From assembly GCF_026340675.1 (NCBI RefSeq), contig NZ_JAPEOX010000001.1:434001-498000 (forward strand): a DNA stretch of 64,000 nt, in the 5' to 3' direction. The position numbers were made by a program, and so were the translations under genes. The notes beneath the pieces were generated by a model. It saw only the letters and a list, made by a program, of their open reading frames with translations. It had not been told where the DNA came from and ran no database searches. This document shows, one piece after another, positions 25,520-34,904 of the stretch (within the stretch, counting starts at the first letter, position 1; each line of letters begins with the position of its first letter). Source of the stretch: Streptomyces sp. NBC_01264 (GTDB lineage Bacteria > Actinomycetota > Actinomycetes > Streptomycetales > Streptomycetaceae).

Positions 25520-27505
25520 ATGGTTGTCACGCGTCGTACGGTTCTGCAGGCCGTCACCGCCGCCGGGGTCACCGGAGCTGTGGGAGTCGTCGGAGCCTCC
25601 CGGACCGCGCTCGCCGACGGCGCACGCGCGGCGAGCGCGCCCGGCGACGTCGTCGGCAAGGTCACCGTGGGATACCAGGGCTGGTTCGCGTGCGCCGGCG
25701 ACGGCGCCCCGATCAACGGCTGGTGGCACTGGGCCCAGAACTGGGGCCAGACACCGTCCACCTCGAACAGGGCCATCGTGGCGTGGCCCGATGTCCGCGA
25801 CTATCCGACCACCTACCGCACGGCCTTCGGGAACCTGGGCAACGGACAGCCCGCCTCGCTGTTCTCCTCCTACGACCAGTCGACCGTCGATGTGCATTTC
25901 CGCTGGATGAAGGAGTACGGCATCGACACCGCCGCGCTCCAGCGCTTCAACCCCACCGGGGGTGAGGGGCCGACCCGCGACGCGATGGCGGCGAAGGTGC
26001 GCGGCGCGGCCCAGTCCCAGGGCGTCAAGTTCTACGTGATGTACGACGTTTCCGACTGGACCTCCATGCAGGCGGACATCAAGGCCGACTGGGTGAACAA
26101 GATGCGTGCCCACACCGGCTCGCCCGCGTACGCCCGGCAGAACGGCAAGCCCGTGGTGTGCATCTGGGGCTTCGGCTTCAACGACAACCAGCGCCCGTTC
26201 GCCCCGGATGCCTGCCTGGATGTCCTCAACTGGTTCAAACAGCAAGGCTGTTACGTCATCGGCGGCGTGCCGACCTGGTGGCGGACGGGAGACCGGGATT
26301 CGCGTCCCGGCTTCTCCGGGGTCTACCACGCCTTCGACATGCTCTCGCCGTGGATGGTCGGCCGGATCGGCAACGCCGGGGACGCCGACAACTTCTACAA
26401 CGTCGCGACCGTGCCCGACCTCGCCGAATGCGCCGCGCACGGCATCGACTACCAGCCGTGCGTCCTGCCCGGCGGGGTGACCGAGCGGCAGCGCGCCCAC
26501 GGCGACTTCATGTGGCGGCAGTTCTACAACATGGGCCGGGCCGGGGTCCCGAGTGCGTACATCTCCATGTTCGACGAGTACAACGAGGGCAACCAGATCG
26601 CCAAGACCGCTGAGTCCCAGCTGTGGGTGCCCACCGGATCGGGCCTCGCGGCCCTCGACGAGGACGGGACCGCCTGCTCGTCCGACTACTACCTGCGGCT
26701 GACGGGCGACGGCGCCCGGATGCTGAAGGGGCAGATCCCCCTCACCGCCGTCCGCCCGACCCCGCCGGTCGTCGGCGGGGACACGGCCCCGCCGACGCCC
26801 CCCGGCAACCTGCGCGCGACCGCCGTGACCGACACCACCGTGACGCTGGCCTGGACCGCGTCCACCGACGACATCGGCGTGACGGGCTACCGGATCCGCC
26901 GGATCACCGGCGCCGGCGCCACCCCGGTCGGCACGGCCCCCGGGAACACCACCACGTTCACGGTGACCGGGCTCACCGCCTCGACGTCCTACACCTTCGA
27001 CGTGCAGGCCCTCGACGCGGCAGGCTCCGTCTCCCAGCCGTCCGGGCAGGTGACCCCGACCACCGCGGCCGACGGCTCCCCCACCGTCGACCTGGCCCTG
27101 AACCGGCCGACCGCCGAGAGCAGCCACACCCAGGTGTACGGATCGGGCAACGCCGTGGACGGGCAGGCGAACACGTACTGGGAGAGCACCAACAACGCCT
27201 TCCCCCAATGGCTCCAGGTGGACCTGGGCAACTCCGTCGGTGTCCGCCGCATCGTCCTCACCCTCCCTCCGGCCACCGCATGGGCCACCCGTACCCAGAC
27301 CGTCGCCGTCCAGGGCAGCGCCGACGGCGCCTCCTTCAGCCAACTGCTCGGCCCCTCGGCCCGCACTTTCGACCCGTCCACCGGGAACACCGCCACCCTG
27401 GCCCTCCCCGCCGGCACGGCGGCCCGCCACCTGCGGCTCGTCTTCACGTCCAACACGGGCTGGCCCGCCGGCCAGGTCGCCGGGTTCCGGGTGTACGGCG
27501 CCTGA
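25520..27505 (+). CDS. secreted glycoside hydrolase (GH71/GH99-like) with Fn3 and F5/8-type domains
   Basis: 661 residues from ATG at 25520, which follows GGAGGAGATCCAG; upstream open frame lacks support. The N-terminus TRRTVLQAVTAAG is a twin-arginine-like signal. The catalytic part (about 36-410) begins KVTVGYQGWFACAGDG and contains HFRWMKEYGIDTAALQRF, FYVMYDVSDW and AYISMFDEYNEGNQI, as in Streptomyces proteins annotated as GH71/GH99-like or xylosidase/arabinosidase. A fibronectin type III module (about 425-520) and a discoidin-like carbohydrate-binding module (about 530-661, ALNRPTAESSHTQ) follow. Exported polysaccharide-degrading enzyme; substrate not readable. The gene stands alone. Confidence 0.85.
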   Translation: MVVTRRTVLQAVTAAGVTGAVGVVGASRTALADGARAASAPGDVVGKVTVGYQGWFACAGDGAPINGWWHWAQNWGQTPSTSNRAIVAWPDVRDYPTTYRTAFGNLGNGQPASLFSSYDQSTVDVHFRWMKEYGIDTAALQRFNPTGGEGPTRDAMAAKVRGAAQSQGVKFYVMYDVSDWTSMQADIKADWVNKMRAHTGSPAYARQNGKPVVCIWGFGFNDNQRPFAPDACLDVLNWFKQQGCYVIGGVPTWWRTGDRDSRPGFSGVYHAFDMLSPWMVGRIGNAGDADNFYNVATVPDLAECAAHGIDYQPCVLPGGVTERQRAHGDFMWRQFYNMGRAGVPSAYISMFDEYNEGNQIAKTAESQLWVPTGSGLAALDEDGTACSSDYYLRLTGDGARMLKGQIPLTAVRPTPPVVGGDTAPPTPPGNLRATAVTDTTVTLAWTASTDDIGVTGYRIRRITGAGATPVGTAPGNTTTFTVTGLTASTSYTFDVQALDAAGSVSQPSGQVTPTTAADGSPTVDLALNRPTAESSHTQVYGSGNAVDGQANTYWESTNNAFPQWLQVDLGNSVGVRRIVLTLPPATAWATRTQTVAVQGSADGASFSQLLGPSARTFDPSTGNTATLALPAGTAARHLRLVFTSNTGWPAGQVAGFRVYGA

Positions 27506-27612
27506 TCACCGGGCGGTCCCCGGCGCCCCCGGCGGCAGGCACAAAAGGGGAGAGCGGGGGCGTCGGGCCGTGGTGGCCGGTAGCGTGACAACAGCCGACA
27601 CGAGGAGGGGAC

Positions 27613-28242
27613 ATGACCCGACGCAGGAGCGCGGCCGAGGTGTTCGACGCGCTGGGTGAGCGGTACGAGGACCTGTTCGGCTCCGTGCCCGAGCAGTCGG
27701 AGGCCCTGGACTGGCTCGTGGGGCGGCTGCCCGCCGGGGCCCGGGTGCTGGACGTGGGCAGCGGCACGGGCCGGCCGACGGCCGAGGTGCTCGTCCGTGC
27801 CGGGCATGCCGTGACCGGGATCGATGTTTCGGCGGCCATGGTCGAGACGGCCCGTGTCCGGGTTCCGGGGGCGCGGTTCGAGCAGGCCGACGTGCGCACG
27901 TACGTACCCGAGGCGGTCGGCTTCGACGCCGTGTGCTCCTTCTTCCCGCTCCTGGTCATGGACCAGTCGGACATCTCGGCGGCCCTCGACCGGATGGCGT
28001 CCTGGATCGCGCCGGGCGGTTACCTCGTGCTGGCCACGGTCCCGGGAGACATCAGGGGGCTGGACATCGAGTGGATGGGCCATCCGGTGACCGTCAGCAG
28101 CCTGTCCGCGGACCAGCACCTGCGGCAGCTGACGGCGGCCGGCCTCGAAGTGCTCCACCACCACACGTCGTCCTTCGTACCCGCGGACCCCCTCGCGGGG
28201 CCCGAGGAGCACTTCTTCTGCTACGCGACACGACCCGCGTGA
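27613..28242 (+). CDS. class I SAM-dependent methyltransferase
   Basis: 209 residues, ATG at 27613 behind GAGGAGGGGAC. SAM-binding motif I is RVLDVGSGTGRPTAEVLV, motif II GIDVSAAMVETA, and the acidic adenine-binding step FEQADVRTYVPE follows. The C-terminal half is short, without a recognised substrate domain, as in UbiE-like small methyltransferases. Substrate unknown. It is separated by 107 bp from the glycoside hydrolase gene and converges on the MFS gene. Confidence 0.88.
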   Translation: MTRRRSAAEVFDALGERYEDLFGSVPEQSEALDWLVGRLPAGARVLDVGSGTGRPTAEVLVRAGHAVTGIDVSAAMVETARVRVPGARFEQADVRTYVPEAVGFDAVCSFFPLLVMDQSDISAALDRMASWIAPGGYLVLATVPGDIRGLDIEWMGHPVTVSSLSADQHLRQLTAAGLEVLHHHTSSFVPADPLAGPEEHFFCYATRPA

Positions 28243-28331
28243 CCGCCCCGGCGGCCCGGCGGCCCGGCACGACCTGGAGGCGTCATCCCGGGCCTACGTC
28301 TTCCGACAGGTGACCTCGGCCCCGCGGTACG

Positions 28332-28348
28332 GGAAGCGGCCCGCTTCC
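28332..28348. terminator. short hairpin between convergent genes
   Basis: GGAAGCG and CGCTTCC pair around a 3-base loop, with flanking ACAGG/CCTGT able to extend pairing more loosely. Located between the methyltransferase stop and the MFS stop. Confidence 0.4.
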
Positions 28349-28358
28349 TGTCTGTTCG

Positions 28359-30836
28359 TCAGTCTTCGTGTCCGAGCCGTAGGTCCCGCTCGGTGCGCCC
28401 GCCGCCCGCGACCCGTAGGACCGTCGCCACCGGCGGATAGCCCGCCGCGATGACCGTGTACTCGCCCGACGGCAGGTCGATGAAGCGGAAGGTCCCGTCC
28501 GGACCGGTGGTCAGGGTGTCCACCACGTTGCCGGCCGCGTCGAGCAGGGTGACCCTGGCGTCCTCGACCGGCCTTCCCGCGCCGGCGCGCACGGTGCCGC
28601 GCAGGACCGCGCCACCCGCGAGTTCCACGTCCTGGCGGGTCTCGCGGGAGGCCTGCACGCTCACCGGCAGTGCGGCCGGCCGGAACGCCGGGGCGCTCGC
28701 GGCCAGGGTGTACTCCCCCGCCACCAGCTCCGAGATGACGTACGTGCCCTCCGGGCCGGTCCGGGTGGAGGCGACCACCTCGCCCCGGATGTCGGTGAGG
28801 GTGACGGCCGCGTCGCGGACCGGGGTGCCGTCGGGCGTGAGGACGGCGCCGGCCAGCCGCCCGGCCCCGCCGAGCACCACGTCGAGCTCGACCGGCCGCT
28901 CGCCCACGGTCACGCTGACGGCCTGCGGCTGATGGCCGGCGGCCGCCGCGATCAGGACGTACGAACCGGGGCCGCGCACGCTCAGGGCGTAGCGTCCGTC
29001 GGCTCCGCTGGCGCCCCGGCCGACTTGATGGCCGCTCACGTCGATCAGGGTCAGGGCGGCGCTGGGGACCGTACTGCCGTCGGGGTGCTGGACGGTTCCG
29101 CGGACCGGTAGTCCCCCCTGCTGGGAGGCGTCGGTCGAGGTCCGTGCGGCCGGGACCTCGCCGGGGAGCGGTTGCGGGAGGGCCTCGGAGAGCGGGGAAT
29201 CGGCTGCGGGGGCGTTGTGGGACACCAGCGGTTTCTCCTTGAGGAAGCAGGCGATGAGCAGGCCGAGGACGAGCACCGGCACGAGGTAGAGGAAGATCCG
29301 CGGCATCGCCTCGGCGTAGGCCGCGATGTACGCGTCCCGGACGGCCGGCGGCAGGGAGTGCACCAGTTGCGGGGTGATGGCGGAGGGGTCCGGGAGCCCG
29401 GCGGCGACGGGCAGCCGGTCGGCGAGGGCGTCGGTCAGCCGGCCGGCGAAGACCGTGCCGAAGACGGCGGCGCCGATGCTGCCGCCCATCTGCCGGAAGT
29501 AGTTGTTGGCGCTGGTGGCGGTGCCGAGGTCGGTGGGGCGCACGGAGTTCTGCACGGCGAGGACCAGCACCGGCAGCACCAGCCCGATGCCGATGCCGAG
29601 GACGGCCATCCACAGGCTGTAGGTGAGCTGGGTGGTGCCGGTCTCCAGCCGGGACAGCAGCCACATGCCGAGGGTGGACAGCGCCCCGCCGAGGACCGGG
29701 TAGACCTTGTACCGGCCGGTCCTGCTGATCAGCTGGCCGGAGCCGATGGAGGCGACGACGACCCCGCCCATCATCGGGAGCATCAGAAGCCCGGACTCGG
29801 TGGCGGTGGCGCCCTCGACCATCTGGAGGTAGGTCGGCAGATAGCTGGCGGCGCCGAAGAGCGCGATGCCGACGACGGCCCCGACCAGACCGGTGACCGT
29901 GAAGACCGGGTCGCGGAACAGCCGCAGCGGAATGATCGGCTCGGCCGCGTGGTGCTCGGCGACCACGAAGAGCAGGGACGTTCCGGCAGCGCCGACGGCG
30001 AGCCCCAGGATCATCCGCGAGTCCCACGCGTACTCGGTGCCGCCCCAGCTGGTCAGCAGCACCAGGCAGGTCGAGGCCGCGGCGAGGAGTACGGCGCCGA
30101 TCACGTCGAGCCGGGGCCTGACCGCGGGCTTGGGGAGCTTCAGCACGACGGCGATGACGGCCATGGTGATCAGCCCGAACGGGACGTTGATGTAGAAGCA
30201 CCAGCGCCACGACGCGTGGTCGGTGAAGAAGCCGCCGAGCAGCGGTCCGGCGACGGACGCGAGGCCGAAGGCCGCGCCGATCAGCCCCATGAAGCGGCCG
30301 CGCTGCCGGGGCGGCACGATGTCCGCGATGATCGCCTGCACACCGATCATGAGCCCGCCGGCTCCGATGCCCTGGACCGCGCGGAAGGCGATGAGCTCGT
30401 TCATGGTGCGCGACCAGCCGGCCAGCGCGGAACCGATGATGAAGACCACGATGGCGAACTGGAAGACGCTCTTGCGTCCGAAGAGGTCGCCGAGCTTGCC
30501 GTAGAGCGGCAGCCCGATGGTGGAGGTGAGCAGATAGGCCGTGATGGCCCACGACATCCGGTCCAGGCCCTGGAGTTCCCCGACGATCTTCGGCAGCGCC
30601 GTGGCGACGATCATCTGTTCCAGCGCGGCGAGCATCAGCGCGAGCATCAGCCCGAAGAACACCAGCCGGACCCGGCGCGGGCTGAACTCCTCGGGCGCCG
30701 TGCCCACTGAGGCGGAGGACGGCGGCCCGCTCGCGACGTCCCGGCCTCCCTGCTCGGGACCGCTCCCCTTCTCGAAGCGGACCGGAGCCGGCCGCGTGGC
30801 GGCCTGTTCGTCCGTCACCAGAGTGATACCGCCCAC
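28359..30836 (-). CDS. DHA2-type MFS drug exporter fused to three Ig-like (carboxypeptidase-regulatory/CnaB-type) repeats
   Basis: 825 residues from GTG at 30836 (GAGGGGAGCAGTAC ahead). Residues about 50-545 form a 14-helix EmrB/QacA exporter: motif A LGDLFGRK, the helix-five motif C-like [16 protein letters not shown] and the first-helix [18 protein letters not shown]. After a Pro/Ser linker come three repeats of about 85 residues, each with V-RGTV-(x)n-G-VxxAxVTLxDxxGxxV and TGxDGTYxxxxLxxGEYTL, the pattern of carboxypeptidase-D-regulatory/CnaB-like beta-sandwiches. The fusion is known in Streptomyces annotations but its role is unclear; the repeats may bind a cell-surface partner or form a cytosolic scaffold. 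A 13-bp palindrome sits just upstream of the start. Confidence 0.9.
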   Translation of the reverse strand: MGGITLVTDEQAATRPAPVRFEKGSGPEQGGRDVASGPPSSASVGTAPEEFSPRRVRLVFFGLMLALMLAALEQMIVATALPKIVGELQGLDRMSWAITAYLLTSTIGLPLYGKLGDLFGRKSVFQFAIVVFIIGSALAGWSRTMNELIAFRAVQGIGAGGLMIGVQAIIADIVPPRQRGRFMGLIGAAFGLASVAGPLLGGFFTDHASWRWCFYINVPFGLITMAVIAVVLKLPKPAVRPRLDVIGAVLLAAASTCLVLLTSWGGTEYAWDSRMILGLAVGAAGTSLLFVVAEHHAAEPIIPLRLFRDPVFTVTGLVGAVVGIALFGAASYLPTYLQMVEGATATESGLLMLPMMGGVVVASIGSGQLISRTGRYKVYPVLGGALSTLGMWLLSRLETGTTQLTYSLWMAVLGIGIGLVLPVLVLAVQNSVRPTDLGTATSANNYFRQMGGSIGAAVFGTVFAGRLTDALADRLPVAAGLPDPSAITPQLVHSLPPAVRDAYIAAYAEAMPRIFLYLVPVLVLGLLIACFLKEKPLVSHNAPAADSPLSEALPQPLPGEVPAARTSTDASQQGGLPVRGTVQHPDGSTVPSAALTLIDVSGHQVGRGASGADGRYALSVRGPGSYVLIAAAAGHQPQAVSVTVGERPVELDVVLGGAGRLAGAVLTPDGTPVRDAAVTLTDIRGEVVASTRTGPEGTYVISELVAGEYTLAASAPAFRPAALPVSVQASRETRQDVELAGGAVLRGTVRAGAGRPVEDARVTLLDAAGNVVDTLTTGPDGTFRFIDLPSGEYTVIAAGYPPVATVLRVAGGGRTERDLRLGHED

Positions 30837-31239
30837 GTACTGCTCCCCTCGTTGCCTCAGGCAATCTCGCCTGCGCCGCCCTTTTCTCGCATTCGGCAAC
30901 AACTGTGGCAAACGCGCGGATTGACGTCCTGGACCCGCCCGACGGGCATACGTGCCGGTGGGACGGGGTGCCGCGAACGATCGGCCGGCACGGAGAACCA
31001 CCCGATCCGGTGAGGGGCCGCACCGGCCCGCAGCCGCGGAGCCACGCCCGCGTCGACAGCCGGGAGCTGCCGGTGGATGAATTCGACTGGACGTCGCGGG
31101 CTGGTTGCAGGAGCCGGTCTCGCGGCAACTGCGGTGCGTGGGCGGCGTCGCAGGTGATAGGCCTTGGACCGTGGCCTCGCGGTCCTTCCACCCGGACCGT
31201 GCACGCGGTCGCCGCCGGTCCAGTTGAGGAGAAGGTCTG
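30837..31239. promoter_or_regulatory. divergent intergenic region between MFS and PEP-mutase-family genes
   Basis: 403 bp without a supported gene. Apart from the palindrome at 30852-30864 it shows spaced GTGCCGG/CCGGCAC half-sites around 30950-30995 and otherwise ordinary GC-rich sequence. It must carry both divergent promoters. Confidence 0.45.
30852..30864. promoter_or_regulatory. palindromic operator TTGCCT-C-AGGCAA
   Basis: A perfect 6-bp inverted repeat with a single central base, 16 bp upstream of the MFS start and overlapping the place where the promoter and leader should lie. The size and shape suit MarR- or TetR-family repressors that control drug exporters. No such repressor gene is adjacent, so control would be from elsewhere in the chromosome. 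Confidence 0.55.
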
Positions 31240-32025
31240 TTGAGTCCCTCGTTCCACGCTCTGCACCACACCGACCGACCGCTGCTGCTCCTGCCCAACG
31301 CCTGGGACTTCGCGTCGGGCGCGGCGCTCGCCGCCGCCGGTTTCGCCGCCGTGGGTACGACCAGCCTCGGCGTTGCCGCGGGCAACGGTCTTCCGGACGC
31401 CGCCGGACTGGCCCGTACGGAAACCCTCGCGCTGGCCGGACGGCTGGTCCGGCTGCCGTGTCCGGTCACCATCGACATCGAGGCCGGGTTCGCCTCCGAC
31501 CCGGGAGCGGTGGGCGACCTCGTGTCCGAGCTGGCCGGCATGGGGGTGGCCGGGATCAACATCGAGGACGGGCGCGGCGACCGCCTCGCCGACCCCGGGA
31601 CCCAGTCGGAGCTGATCCGGGCGGTGAAGCGTCGCGCGCCCGGAGTCTTCGTCAACGCCCGGACGGACCCGTACTGGTTGGGAGTCGACGCCCCGTTGTC
31701 CGCGACGCTCGAGCGCGCGAAGCGGTACGCGGACGCCGGCGCCGACGGGATCTTCGTACCCGGCATGGCCGAGGAGGAGCACATCGCCACGGTGACCGCT
31801 GCCCTGCCGCTCCCCGTCAACGTGTTGTACGAGCCTGCGCTGGGCCTTCGACGCCTCGCGGACCTGGGCGTGCGCCGCGTCAGCACCGGCTCCCTGCTGT
31901 TTCGCGCATCCCTGCATGCCGCCGTCGGCACGGCGCTCGCGATCCGCGACGGAGGCGACTTGCCGACCGGGATCCCCGGCTACGCGGAAGTCGACGCGCT
32001 CAGCCGCCCGCCGGAGCCCCACTGA
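31240..32025 (+). CDS. isocitrate lyase / PEP mutase-family enzyme (second copy)
   Basis: 261 residues. TTG at 31240 is chosen because GAGGAGAAGG stands directly ahead and the protein then begins at the family N-terminus ([24 protein letters not shown]). Markers: [41 protein letters not shown], and [12 protein letters not shown] near the end. It belongs to the PEP mutase-like clade (LPNAWDxxSA) annotated in many actinobacteria without a proven substrate. It differs clearly from the copy at 24551-25312, so the two are not recent duplicates. Confidence 0.85.
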   Translation: MSPSFHALHHTDRPLLLLPNAWDFASGAALAAAGFAAVGTTSLGVAAGNGLPDAAGLARTETLALAGRLVRLPCPVTIDIEAGFASDPGAVGDLVSELAGMGVAGINIEDGRGDRLADPGTQSELIRAVKRRAPGVFVNARTDPYWLGVDAPLSATLERAKRYADAGADGIFVPGMAEEEHIATVTAALPLPVNVLYEPALGLRRLADLGVRRVSTGSLLFRASLHAAVGTALAIRDGGDLPTGIPGYAEVDALSRPPEPH

Positions 32026-32090
32026 CCATTGCGCTGCTCCGTGCCGCACGACGCGTCGGCCCGGGCAGGCCGCCCGGTCGGCCGGCCTGG

Positions 32091-32702
32091 TCAGCGGTAA
32101 GGGCTCCAGCCCCCGAAGCGGGCCATGAGCTTCCGTGCAGCGTCCTCGTCGAGCCCGAGGGCGGCCGCGGCCTGACCGGTGTCGAGGTCGTTGGCGGTGC
32201 CCCGGGCCGCCCAGTAGCCGACCCGCCCCGCGGTGACCTCCAGCCGGCGGGCCGCCCGCACCGCCGCGACCGGGGAGGTCTTGGCCAGTTTGTCGATCTC
32301 CTCCTCCAGGCGCTCCAGCAACGTGGTGACCGTCTCCGGCAGAGGGACGGTGGTCGCCTCCACCTGCTCCGTGTGTTCGTCCCAGTCCTTGAGGCAGGCG
32401 TCCGCCTGGTCCTCCCCGCCGTCGTCCAGGTCCTGCTCGCCGATCGCCTCCCAGTCCAGACGGTGCTCGGGGCCGACCCAGCCGCAGGAACACACCGCGC
32501 GCAGCGCGGCCGCCCGCGGGACGTGCGTCCAGTGGCCGTCGTAGACGCTCCACTGGGAGACGGCCTGCCCTCCCGAGCCCGAGGCGCTGCCGAAGTGGAC
32601 CGGGTCCGGAACAGTGCCGTCGGCCAGGAGCACTCCGACCGCTCCCGCATGGGAGGAGCCGAACTCTTCCGTGGTCCATGTCTCACGTCTGCCCTCGCCC
32701 AT
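32091..32702 (-). CDS. hypothetical protein
   Basis: 203 residues from ATG at 32702, fixed by GGAGGAGTGCC. An N-terminal part with repeated tryptophans (SQWSVYDGHWTHVPRAAA) and AVCSCGWVGPEHRLDW, containing a CxC pair, is followed by an acidic stretch and a helical C-terminus with VAAVRAARRLEVTAGRVGYWAAR. No recognised domain or membrane segment; the tail (DLDTGQAAAALGLDEDAARKL) resembles a small helix-turn-helix. Function unknown. Confidence 0.6.
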   Translation of the reverse strand: MGEGRRETWTTEEFGSSHAGAVGVLLADGTVPDPVHFGSASGSGGQAVSQWSVYDGHWTHVPRAAALRAVCSCGWVGPEHRLDWEAIGEQDLDDGGEDQADACLKDWDEHTEQVEATTVPLPETVTTLLERLEEEIDKLAKTSPVAAVRAARRLEVTAGRVGYWAARGTANDLDTGQAAAALGLDEDAARKLMARFGGWSPYR

Positions 32703-32969
32703 GGCACTCCTCCAGCTGGCTGTCCCACGATGCTCGGTGCCACCGGCCGGCGGCGCCCGTGTACGACGATGCCGCAGCCCTACCGGCGGCCGGTCCCGAA
32801 TCCACGAACAACTCACGTACCCGGAGCCGGTGTGGTTCAGGTTCCCCAGCAGGAGTACGTCGGCACGCGGCTGCCGTGGCGCGCAGCTGCGGGGCGACGC
32901 CGGCGTCCGGTGATCTGCGCGGGTGGAGCTTCGCGACGGCCGGCCGCGGGGGTGGTGCGCCGGAAGCGG

Positions 32970-33251
32970 TCAGGGACGGGGGACTTCGGCAGCGCCGCCT
33001 GCCGTGACGGCGTCGAGGACGCGCTCGTGGAACGCGGCGAGACCACCGGGTGGGAGCGGGACCGGACTACCGGCGAGCGTGTACGACTCGTCCGCGCCGG
33101 TGTACTGGATGCGGACCTGAGCGGTGCCGTCCGGGCCGGCCTGGGTCGTCACGCTGACGTCGCCGGTGATGACACCGACCTCGTCCGTCATCGCTCCGCC
33201 GGGACCCGCCTTCACGTGAGAGGTCAGCCGATCCGACTGCTGGTTGGTCAT
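32970..33251 (-). CDS. small hypothetical protein, paralog of 49862-50197
   Basis: 93 residues from ATG at 33251 (GGAG about 11 bases ahead). The core VKAGPGGAMTDEVGVITGD, then VRIQYTGADESYTLAGSP and LAAFHERVLDAVTAGGAAEVP, is nearly repeated in the gene at 49862-50197. Both look like compact beta-rich proteins with a C-terminal helix. Family known only as hypothetical in Streptomyces as far as can be told here. Confidence 0.6.
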   Translation of the reverse strand: MTNQQSDRLTSHVKAGPGGAMTDEVGVITGDVSVTTQAGPDGTAQVRIQYTGADESYTLAGSPVPLPPGGLAAFHERVLDAVTAGGAAEVPRP

Positions 33252-33410
33252 GAGGGTCACGTCTCCAAGATTTCGATCAGCTTCGCCTTCTCCGCCAGGG
33301 CTTCCCGTACGCCCGCCCCCTGTACGTCGCCGGCGCGTGCCACCGGCCTCGGCGCCTGCGCCCCACTCAGTCTGCCCCTTCCCCTCGGCTCCCCCTCGGC
33401 TCCGCTCGGC

Positions 33411-34313
33411 TCAGGAGCTCGTGAGCCTCTCGACCTTCCGGGCCGCAGCCTTCACGCGCGTGCGCGCCTTCGCAGCCGCGCGTCCGGCCTCCCGCCGGCC
33501 GGCGACGGCATCCGCCTTCGCCGCACGTGCCGCCTCCAACTGCCTCGTCGCGGCCTGTACGCCTTCCTCGGCCGCTTCAACCGCCGCGCGTGCACGCTCC
33601 ACCAGCTCCAGCGCGGCCGCCTGGCCCGCCTCCAGACGCTCCACCTCCGCCCGAGCCTCGGCCAACTCCCCCTCGGCCGCCTCCACACGCTCTCGGCGTG
33701 CCCGTGCAGTCGCCGCGTCCGCATCGGCATCCGCGTCCGGTGCCGGTGCCGGTGCCGGAGGGGGCCGGTGGCCCGTCGGGGATCCGGCGGGTGGCGGCTG
33801 CATCGATCGTGGCGGTGCGGCGCCCGGCTGCGGTTCGAGACCGGCGAACCCCGACTCCAGGTCCGGGGTCGTCGCGAGACGGCCCGCCTCCCACTGCGCG
33901 GCGACACCGGCATCGGCGAGCACCGCGTGGAGGATCTGCTCGACCTCACGCTGCACCGACTCGCTCACCGCCTGCCCCGCCTCGTCGGCCAGGGTGCGCG
34001 CCGTGCGCGCGAGCTCGCCGATCACCACGTGCTGATCGTGCGACAGCTTCCGCAGCTGTCCTGCGTCCAGCGTCCGGTGCGCCGTACGGAGCGCCTCGCC
34101 GAGCTGGACCAGCCCGTGCGCCTCCTCGGGCCGCCGACGGGCCAGGAGACCGGCTGTCCACGCCGCGACCGTCGGCCTGCGCAACGCGCCGATCGCCTTG
34201 GCGAGGCCCTTGTCGCCGGCCTTCCGCGCCTTCGCCACCCGCGCGTTCCGGGCCGCGGTGAACTCCGAGGGTCTGAGCCCGTACAACTCCGCTGCCACCG
34301 ACTCCACGTCCAT
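33411..34313 (-). CDS. hypothetical protein with long alanine-rich coiled coil
   Basis: 300 residues from ATG at 34313 (GGGAGA eight bases ahead). The N-terminal 130 residues are helical (LYGLRPSEFTAARNARVAKA), followed by a Pro/Ala/Asp linker at about 165-205 and a heptad-rich segment (ERVEAAEGELAEARAEVERL) to the end, rich in Ala, Arg and Glu. No enzymatic motif. Likely structural or an oligomerising nucleoid-type protein (inference). Divergent from the RpiB-like gene. Confidence 0.65.
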   Translation of the reverse strand: MDVESVAAELYGLRPSEFTAARNARVAKARKAGDKGLAKAIGALRRPTVAAWTAGLLARRRPEEAHGLVQLGEALRTAHRTLDAGQLRKLSHDQHVVIGELARTARTLADEAGQAVSESVQREVEQILHAVLADAGVAAQWEAGRLATTPDLESGFAGLEPQPGAAPPRSMQPPPAGSPTGHRPPPAPAPAPDADADADAATARARRERVEAAEGELAEARAEVERLEAGQAAALELVERARAAVEAAEEGVQAATRQLEAARAAKADAVAGRREAGRAAAKARTRVKAAARKVERLTSS

Positions 34314-34430
34314 GACCGAAGTCTCCCGCTCACCCGGCAGCCCGTCCGGCACCTTGCCGGACACCGCGCGTCGGCGGGCGGTGCCGTCACCATCCGCGGT
34401 GCCTGTTCGTCGAGCGGCTAGTCTCGGGGC

Positions 34431-34886
34431 ATGCGGATCTGCGTTTCCTCGGACATGGACGAGCCCGTGGCGCGCGCCCTCCTCAAGCAGCTGCGCGACC
34501 GCGGACATCATGTGGTGGCTTACGGGGCGCTGAGCCCCGGCGACGATCCACAGTGGGCCGTCTGCTCGCAGGTGGCGGCCCGCGAGGTCGCCGCCGGGAA
34601 CGCCGATCAGGCCGTCGTGTGCTGCTGGACCGGTACGGGCGCGTCGATCGCCGCGAACAAGGTGCCCGGCGTACGCGCGGCCCTGTGCACCGACGCCTAC
34701 ACCGCGGACGGTGCGCGCCGCTGGAACGACGCCAACGTACTGGCCCTCAGCCTGCGCCTGACCTCCGAACCGCTCCTCAAGGAGATCCTCGACGCCTGGT
34801 TCGCCGCCGAGGCGAGCACGGACCCCGAGGACCGGGACAACGTGGCGCGCGTCGAGCGGCTCGACGACACCGGAACCGCATCCTGA
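34431..34886 (+). CDS. RpiB/LacA/LacB-family sugar-phosphate isomerase
   Basis: 151 residues, typical size. The catalytic cysteine region VCCWTGTGASIAANKVPGVRAAL corresponds to GLCGTGxGMSIAANK of RpiB, and ARRWNDANVLALSLR to the conserved SRxHNDANVLALG, with Trp in place of the family His. The initial SSDMDEPVARALLKQL matches the phosphate-binding N-terminus. Probably interconverts aldose and ketose phosphates in the cytosol; the W for H change makes the exact reaction uncertain. Stands alone, converging on the broken oxidoreductase gene. Confidence 0.85.
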   Translation: MRICVSSDMDEPVARALLKQLRDRGHHVVAYGALSPGDDPQWAVCSQVAAREVAAGNADQAVVCCWTGTGASIAANKVPGVRAALCTDAYTADGARRWNDANVLALSLRLTSEPLLKEILDAWFAAEASTDPEDRDNVARVERLDDTGTAS

Positions 34887-34904
34887 GGAGAGGCGGGGCA
34901 AGGG

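Noticed and set aside
29172..30710. A 512-codon plus-strand frame opposite the MFS exporter
   Set aside because: Extreme Asp/Gly/His/Glu content and no recognisable domain; it is antisense to conserved transmembrane sequence.
24551..32025. The two PEP-mutase-family genes as a recent tandem duplication or phosphonate pathway
   Set aside because: They belong to distinct subgroups with little shared sequence beyond family motifs, and no phosphonopyruvate decarboxylase or other phosphonate gene is present.
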